In this document: piece by piece, positions 56,314 through 64,000 of the stretch | Layout: each line of letters begins with the position of its first letter | Numbering within the stretch: the stretch's first letter is position 1 | Assembly: GCA_018340375.1 (NCBI GenBank) | Contig: JAFFJZ010000001.1 | Span: 53,808,001-53,872,000 of the forward strand | Direction: 5' to 3' | DNA from: Gonatopus flavifemur | Taxonomy: Eukaryota; Arthropoda; Insecta; Hymenoptera; Dryinidae | Length of the DNA stretch: 64,000 bases | The notes under the pieces: generated by a model | The model's database searches: none | What the model was told of the DNA's origin: nothing | Seen by the model: only the letters and a program-made list of their open reading frames with translations | Program-made: the position numbers and the translations under genes

Positions 56314-58627
56314 TTATCACAGTTATTTCACATCTTGGTCTCTAATGATTTTAAGTGGAGAATTTGGATGATTTCAATTCAACTTGAGGAATGCAATTAG
56401 CTTCAACCATTCATACACAGTTTCTTTGAGAACAATTGCAACAAATGTACCTCAGATCTTATTTGTATCGAGTTCACTGTTATTTGGTGAGCTGTTCTAC
56501 TATCAATTCAATGTAACAGACTCGTGGGTAAATAAATTAAAGATCAAAACCCAGTGAGTATACTACAAATGTATTGTCTAGACTAAACATTATCTAGAAG
56601 ATATTCAATAGGTATCTGAACAAATGTCTTACGCGATAGTTTTAGACAAGTTTTAGATGTGATTTTTACTGAGTAGTCTGGGATAACTATAATTCCACCT
56701 AAATATTGAAATGATCTCTCCCAATGTTTTGCTTCTTCAATCATTTCAATCATGCTGAACTATAGTCATTTCATAAGTAGCGCCTATAATCAACACTTCA
56801 ACACTCAACAACTTACAGAGCCTACAAGTTCAGATTGTGAGGAATTCTTTTTTCTTGATGTTGTAAAGCCTGTAGTTCAGACATTCAGAGTTTCTGGAAA
56901 TATAGCACAAACTTTCATGGAATGTATACGAACCTCAACCACAAGTTGTTGTTGTTGGTTTACTATCGATTTGTTTTGAATGATGAGCAAACAACTTTGA
57001 AAAGATTGATGATAAAATTGGATTCATAAATACTAACAATAATGCAATAATAATTGATGAAACATTTCTGTTGTCTTTGAGTTTTATATCAGACAATGGG
57101 AATCAGTGCTTGTATTCATAGCAATACGAGTGAAACACACAAAAAATATCCGATGTCACCGATGTAATTAATTTCATAGTAAACAATTTAATGTCTTCTG
57201 ATATCTTGTAGATAGGTTTTAAATGTCTTACACGACACTTTCAGATGAGTTTCAGACGAGTTTTACGACACGCTACCACTGTATTTGTCATTCAAGAGTA
57301 CAAAAGTTGGTGATTGCGGTGAGTGTGGAGTTTGAAAAACGTAAAATTGCTGTAAACGTCGGTATTATTATCATACTGTTTTAAAGTTGCTTGGATACTT
57401 CAAGACCTCAATCATTTATTTATCAAATTCCTCAACATTTTTGTGAAAATTGAACAAAAACAGTTGAAGAAAAGTTAGTCAGTAACTTTTGCTACTTGGG
57501 TACTTTGCACAAAACCATCAAAATTAAATAGTCTTTTTGTAAGCTTTCATTACTCTTCGAAAAATAACGAGACCCTGCATCTTTTTTGACTGGTGAAGAA
57601 AATGCAGATATTTAATATTTATCATTTTCCATTCCATTCGTGAGTTTACAAGTAATAAATTTCTTTGACCTCAGATAACTACTTATCCGCCTCACAGATG
57701 ATTTGTTCGAGAAATTGAGAATTTTCTCGATGCACTCTCATCACCTCACTGACAGAACTTTCATAATTGACATAATAAATTATCTGAAGGTGATAAGCGC
57801 GGTTCTGCACTTGTTGCCTTTTGAAATTTGATTAATTACAGGGTAACTACTGATTCAAGTTTAGTTATCTATGTTTGAAATTATTCACAGCATTTCACAC
57901 GGAGAAATTAAAATTTTAAAGACCAAATGGAAACCTGTCTGCCCATTACTCGAAACAAATCGATACCAATACGGGGACAACTTGCGAGGTGGGTTCATAC
58001 ACATTGCGTTAAAGTTTACGTTGTGTATAAAGATAGTTTTGATGTCTACGACAAAGGTTTCACTGAGTGGATAAAAATTTCTAATGATCTAAACTTACAG
58101 CCATTGTAAGTTCTTCGTATGTTGAAGTGTTGATTATAGACAACAGTTTTGAAATGATTATATTTCAATTCGATTGAAGTAACTGTAAATCCTAGAGATC
58201 TGAAGAGATGATTGTAGAAGAAGTCAAGTCTTCGGTAATCTCAGTCAGACTGAACTATGGTCATTCGAATAAAATGTCTTTTAGCAGAAGATTTTTATCT
58301 GCTTATTTTCCATGTAACGTATAATTTTTTTCATGTATTCTTCACCCAAGGGCTTTATGATATGAACACTTGGATCCTTGGAATTTGAATCGTTTATTGA
58401 AACAGATTCATGATACTATAAACATTATTGACACTTATCTTTAACGTAACTCATCTGTATATTCCGTTCAAGATAACAGTAGTACTGTGACACGCTCGTC
58501 AATTTCAAGCTGATTTTTCTCATCGTAGTTGATTTAGAATTCGTTCTGATAAGTAATTCAAACTTCAATTATACTATAAACTTGAATTCGATTGATTAGA
58601 AATTTTCTCGGAGATGTGCATAAAGAT
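56314..58627. other. No gene recognised; scattered TGTCTTAC / TTTTAGA words
   Basis: Two stretches, 56575-56665 and 57190-57285, share 'AATGTCTTACRCGA' and 'GA.AAGTTTTAGA' phrases, perhaps the two ends of one decayed element (both border CAGTG-like sequence). Otherwise AT-rich with chance frames. Confidence 0.45.
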
Positions 58628-58750
58628 ACCATGTGAAAAAAATGTCTGAATGATATATAATTCATATATAATTATGTAAAAAATATATATATAAACCATA
58701 TTAAATTATACATGAATTATATGCGATTTAAAAAATTTTACCACATTGGT
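58628..58750. repeat. AT-word element, ACCATGTG-like ends
   Basis: The left ACCATGTGAAAAAAATG and reversed right ACCAATGTGGTAAAATTTTT pair weakly around a core of ATATAATT / AATTATATA words, similar to 26158-26515 and 60355-60440. Confidence 0.4.
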
Positions 58751-61700
58751 AGAAATTGACATTGATTGAGAATTGTGACCCTATTGCTGTAAAAAGTTAG
58801 TAATGAATTCTCATGATTATTTGTAAATATTCATTGAAATCTGTTCAATTTTGCATCAAAATTCAATAAAAAGTATCCACGAAGTAAACAACAATTATTC
58901 AGCATCGATTGTGACTTCAACAAAAATCGAGAAACCTTGAAAAAAGTTCGAATTTATCAAAAATTAATATTGAACTTTAATGTTCAAAAAGATTAACTAA
59001 GTTAATAAGGTTGTCTCAAAACACAGTAAAATTTTTCAATTAATTTGAGTGTAATTTAAGCATTGATGATGACTTTAAACACTACTCGATCATGTGAAAA
59101 ACTGTCCAAATTTCTTGGACAATAATATTCAAATCCATTGATTATTTTACCGATCTTCATTGAAAACATTAATAAAATTCGTACCAGGATTCGTATTCAA
59201 TGAACCATTTGAATGCTTTTTTTGCCACCAGGGTTTCTCTCTCTCTTTCTTCCCTTCTAACCGGACCATATTACAGAAAAAACGAGAAGTGCCTATTGCA
59301 ATATCATATAAAATTCAGTGGATTTATTGCGACGATCTATCGATTGTAGCTATTCAATACCAGTCTTGTCACAAATACTGTTTTTAACGTCAGTTTTGAA
59401 CACATATACTCAAATATATAATCCCACGTTGTCAACGATGTATCATTTCTGGCTACGTTTCCACAAAAATAAAAATATTCAAACAGTACGTGCATGCAAA
59501 AATGAAAACCATGTATTATTTCGATGCAACCTGTTGGACCGGATCTAACTAATGTTCCAAAATATTCGCGACGAAACATTTTATGTACCATGGGGATGCT
59601 CTTCCACCAGTTACACACGAAGCTAATGCTTGCGGTACCCAATTCACACTGAACGCCATCCAAGTCTCTCGAGAAACGAGACCCCCCGGCAAAGAACAAA
59701 TTTCCGGACTTGTAGTACACGCGTTCTTGGACGAAAAAAAATCATCTAGTCGCTTCTTTCTATGAGAATTTATATTGCATACCCAAAATTGTTGAAATTA
59801 TATAGAATTAGTTAATTGTTCTTCGCGTTATCAATGAATTTATTTTTCATTTAATACGTACACACTATGAATTGAAAATATTCAATTTTCAAGTACTCGG
59901 AAATTACGAAGTGAAGGAAATTTCAAACACAATTTTGAAAAGTATTGCATTCAATGGAATTCCCAACAAAACGTTGTAATGAGATTTTCTTGAATCTCAA
60001 TGGAATTTTTTTGGAGTATGGAAGCTAAATGGGGTAGCACTAGAATAAAAACGACTTGAATCTCCGTCAAATGCAATATGTCATGATAAGATCCAATACA
60101 CCATATAGTCGAATTTGGAATTACTCAAACTCCTTAATAAAATCCAGGTAATCAGGGTTTGTAGGGTATAAATCCGTGAATTCTGAGATATTCCTACTAG
60201 ATTGAAGATTTTATATAATATCCACTGAATTTTTTACCGTCTATGATACCGAAGACATAATTGATCACACAGTATTAGCAATCAAGGCTGTTTTAAGACT
60301 CCTTAAGGCCCTCGGCACATTTCCTACCTGTAACCCCTAGGATTATAAAAATTCCAAAATTATGTATAATTTATATTTAATTCAATATAGTTCACACATG
60401 AGTTTTATATAATTTTGAGAATTATATATAATTCGGAATAAAGAGATCAAAACCCCGTCACAGATGAGGCCCCTATGAAACCTGAAGCCTTCGGCGACTG
60501 CTCGTTCCGCTGGTACCTTGAAGCGGCTCTGTTGGCGACGAGAATTGTTGTAATATACCACTGTATTGTTGATACTGAGCGTGAATTGTAAATATGTGAA
60601 TAATAGTGATTTTGTGGTTAATAAGTTCAAGAAATCCTACCCCTTTAATTAATTTTCTTCAGGGCTTGCACGAAGAAAAGTATATTGTGAGAAAGAGTGA
60701 GAGTCTAATGACTTGGTGACAGGTATCCCAAAATTGTAATTGATACTATTCAACATCGGAGAGAGTATGATAAATTGTTGACGCTACCATGAAAACGATA
60801 AGTTGATATGGGAACTGTCGTCACTCAACTCCCATTTCATAAAGAATTACGATGAGAGCCAGAACGAATAGTAATCGATCCCATGCACTTTTTTTCGTGT
60901 GAAAGTAAAAATTAGTATCAAAATAACAGAAAAAGGACAACAGTAGCAACAATAGCAATAATTTCAATTGGAAATTAATATGCTTCTATTAATATTTGCA
61001 TATTTCAATTTCTTTGGGTTGAATTGGGGAAAAAAGATTGCAACATTTTGATAAGACCTTCTGTCTTGAAAAACAAGCAAAGTGAAGTAATTATGATGAA
61101 TCTGGAGTGATTTGCGATATCGGAATCGGCTGTAGATTGTGTTGAATAATTTTAGGGTAATAATCAACAGGAAATTGAAATTCATAATTGAACCGATAAT
61201 TTTCTAACATAATTCAAAAATTCTATCAATCATCTATATTTCATCATTTCATGAAATAAAATATATTCATCTTCTCAATCATAACTTTACTCGTCATCAT
61301 TATCATCAAATGAAATAGAAATACTCAACCACTGTAACATCATGTAAAATAAGCAGAAAAGCAGTTACAGCAACTTAATATTTCCGTGCGGTGAAAAATG
61401 ACAAAATGTAGCCTCAAAATAAGATTTCATCGGTCCAGACACTCTCAAATGATGAAAACACTTCTCACTTGGGTCGCAAGTGAAATCTATAAGAAAATAA
61501 TTATCACCTTGTTTCCAAATTACCTAAATGAATCTGTAATTCATGGTCTTAATAAACATGAAATTTGTTCCAAAACAAGGGATTACTGTCATTCATTCCG
61601 AGTTTTGCGTGAATACCAGCAATAATTTACCACACGACTGTTGCCACACCCAATGAAATCGCACTCTCGCTCTAATGTTAGAGTATAATTACATGGACAT

Positions 61701-63616
61701 TACGTCTGAAGATGGTTGATATTTCAAAGCTCTATTATTTCCAGCACTGAAAACTGCCCTGGATATTTTATCCAGAATCTCTCAAGAACTGAAAATGAGC
61801 ATCATCTCTAAATCGTATGAATTGGTGGTATGAGAATGATTTAAGCACATTGATAGAGTAGGTATCGTTTTAGGATTCTATTAACAGGATAGAAAAAAGT
61901 TAGTTTTCAAATGCACTGGGAAAAAATTCTTCCTTTCTTTTTTACACACAAGATTGATGAAATTCCATTAATAAAAAACCGTTTTTGTATAAAAGTAGAA
62001 TAAACATTCGGTGTTTGCTCCACATCGTACGTATGAAATATTCATCATTTACCTAATATCATCGGTTTACCACACATATTCTCGCCCGTAATTTTTCAAA
62101 TGTCATTTGTACTCTTGGGAAACCCTTTTTCATAGGATATGTACACAATTTCAGATAACTCGGGTATATTGTGTTTACTGAATCCTGCATGCAATTCTAT
62201 AAAACTGACAGACAAAGTATATTTCAATACGAACACGAAACATATCAGAACTCATGTAAAAGAGATATTTCACCATGTCCACTTATAATGTCGTTATTAC
62301 TCGACGCACTAAAGTTTTCCTCAACTTCTATTAAAATCAATGCGATTGGAACAATGTATATTATCCTTCACCCAATTCATACGCCCATTCAAATGTATCA
62401 GATTTGTTAGAACGATAAATGAAATAATCTCAATTCAATCGAAAAATTTTGTGATATATTGTACCTTATGGTAGTTTCCAATTATTCTTTGATTACACTC
62501 AATGAATTTTTATCACAATTCAATAATTAGATTTTGAAAAGTCTTTAAATAACATCGCTGATCAAGAAAAAGTAGAATCACGAAGGAGCAAGTCGGACAC
62601 AAAACAAACGTCGATACGGCCCCGTCAAAAGAGTTTCGTCCTAAAACGTATCGATCGGACCTTGTGAGTGATTGCGTGCTAAGGAATAATCTGTATCCCG
62701 TCGGTGCCACGATGGTCGTGTTATAGATGAGTAGAGATGGCGGTAGAAAGGGATGAGGGTGCAAAAGAACGTGAAAAGAAGAGTAAATGCTAGCCGCTAG
62801 CAATAACGCCATATAGGACAGATTGATATTTGAAGATTAAATATCATTATGTCGATGATTATGTGGAATCCTAAAATCCTTACCAGATATTTTTGAAGTC
62901 GTCGATAAATCATTGTATAGCATTGTGAAATACTTCGGAAACTCAAAGGATACGAAACCAAGCAACGAAAATGAGTCTCCAAAGAATTAATTACTGAGAT
63001 CAATTGATATGCAAGATTCAACGATAATGAAGATGAAGAGAAGCATTAAGAATTTATGATAGGATTCACCAGCTTCTGAAATGGAATTAGAATAATCTGA
63101 ATGTAAAACTTGTAGAGAAAAATTAAAATAAGAATACTCGTACGTACTTTCCACGAGATAATGGTATGAATCTTTCATGATTCTACACATCCAAAGTATT
63201 CCATCGAAAATTACTGTGTTGTCACACTGTTAGAGTGCTTTGTAGGTATCATAAACAAGTTTCATATATTTCCATGTACCTTCAAAGTAATGTGCATGAA
63301 AAGTTATCTCTGCCCTGCCGAACTGGCGTTTATTATCCTACAACACTTTTTCAAAAGCACTATACCGTCTGTTATTGAATAATAAAGTCACTCTCTCAGT
63401 AATTCTGAGATAAGAGAAACCGTGTGATCATATTTTATCATGCGTTAACGGAAAGCGTGGTACGCCTGAAAAATCTTCTTGAACGACATAGTACCTTTCC
63501 TCATACAGTCCCCATTTTTTTAACAAAGTACAGTTTTCAACGATATGCAATTTTTCTTGGCTTACAAAATCCTGTGGACACAATTTTGCAAAATACCCAA
63601 CAAACACCGACAGTCT
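58751..63616. other. No gene recognised
   Basis: About 4.9 kb of mostly unique AT-rich DNA. Local oddities: a GC-richer patch at 59570-59720 with frames on both strands; AT words at 60355-60440 followed by a GC-richer block at 60450-60540; and a CpG-containing patch at 62580-62810 with a 99-codon minus frame. None has a domain or splice context that I can support. Confidence 0.5.
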
Positions 63617-64000
63617 TGAAGACATCCACAAGATATATTTAGGGAGATATCTTTTAGATACATCGAAAAGATGTCTTTTAGATATCTAAATGACATCACA
63701 AAAGAGATATCTTCAAGATATGTCGAAATGATATCTTATAGATATCTTAAAGGAATGTCAGGAACATGTCTTTGAGGTATTTCTGAAAGACATCTTGAAA
63801 GAGTTTCTGAATATCTGTTGAACATCTTCAGAATTGTCTAAATAAGAAAAGCAAAAGTCATGCCATGTTCCTTTTTGAAAACTCATAAGTGATACTTCTA
63901 TACTGTCTGGGATATCCTCATGATTTCAAAAAGACATCTCAAGCATATCTAATAAAACCTATCTTAAAACAATTGGAACCATATAAAAGATGTCTTCCAT
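63617..64000. repeat. AGATATCT / AGACATCT word array, cut by window end
   Basis: From about 63617 to the window edge, words such as AGATATCTT, AAGATATC and AGACATCTT recur every 10-25 bases, denser in the first 150 bases. They match the body of the MITE at 54695-54978. No ends are seen, so the element probably continues past the window. Confidence 0.75.

Overview
The window looks like repeat-rich, gene-free DNA from an insect nuclear genome. The base composition is strongly AT-rich but CpG is not visibly depleted. The mobile DNA is typical of insects: mariner elements with D34D transposases, a 5'-truncated non-LTR retrotransposon tail, hAT-type MITEs, and dozens of short hairpin-forming (foldback) MITEs. 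A hymenopteran, perhaps a parasitoid wasp or sawfly, is my tentative guess from the style of the mariners and MITEs, but nothing here proves it. I found no host protein-coding gene, no intact tRNA or rRNA and no CRISPR array. Most open frames are chance frames, and many lie inside inverted repeats. The window is best read as intergenic or long-intron sequence.

The only intact coding region is a mariner transposase at 37753-38781 (minus, 342 aa, D-D-D triad intact). It sits in a 1,260-bp element (37680-38939) with clear terminal inverted repeats (TIRs) and TA target duplication. That mariner landed in the middle of a 273-bp foldback MITE (37530-39064). A second, uninterrupted copy of the same MITE at 55799-56063 shows the empty site. 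A second mariner (50654-51936) is dead: it has stop codons, frameshifts, an internal deletion and loss of the first catalytic Asp. A non-LTR reverse-transcriptase tail lies at 25419-26034.

Region by region. 0-0.6 kb: a tandem array of ~120-bp units, whose relatives occur at 27.1-27.5, 28.0-28.3, 43.7-44.2 and 45.0-45.1 kb. 2.6-9.6 kb: nine or so foldback MITEs, with three packed into 7.06-7.96 kb. 12-19 kb: sparse MITEs, including a GATC-word element. 19.9-24.4 kb: a dense MITE cluster with nested insertions and an element filled with GATGACAC words. 28.3-29.2 kb: a 923-bp near-perfect foldback. 30.5-36.5 kb: MITEs, an element built of CAGTACTG words, a hAT MITE and a SINE-like tRNA-derived box pair. 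37.5-40.2 kb: the nested mariner and a CAGC-word MITE. 41.8-48.5 kb: a 702-bp foldback, an inverted pair of CACTG MITEs, and another nested MITE. 50.6-56.3 kb: the dead mariner and a run of MITEs. 56.3-63.6 kb: mostly unique AT-rich DNA. The window ends inside an array of AGATATCT words.

Two themes recur. Many elements end in CAC.G or CCC TIRs with 2-bp target duplications (TA, and also TG or CA). Many also have bodies made of repeats of one short, often palindromic word (CAGTACTG, AGATCT, AGATATCT, GATGACAC, CAATATTGG). This word-filled architecture is the most unusual thing in the window.
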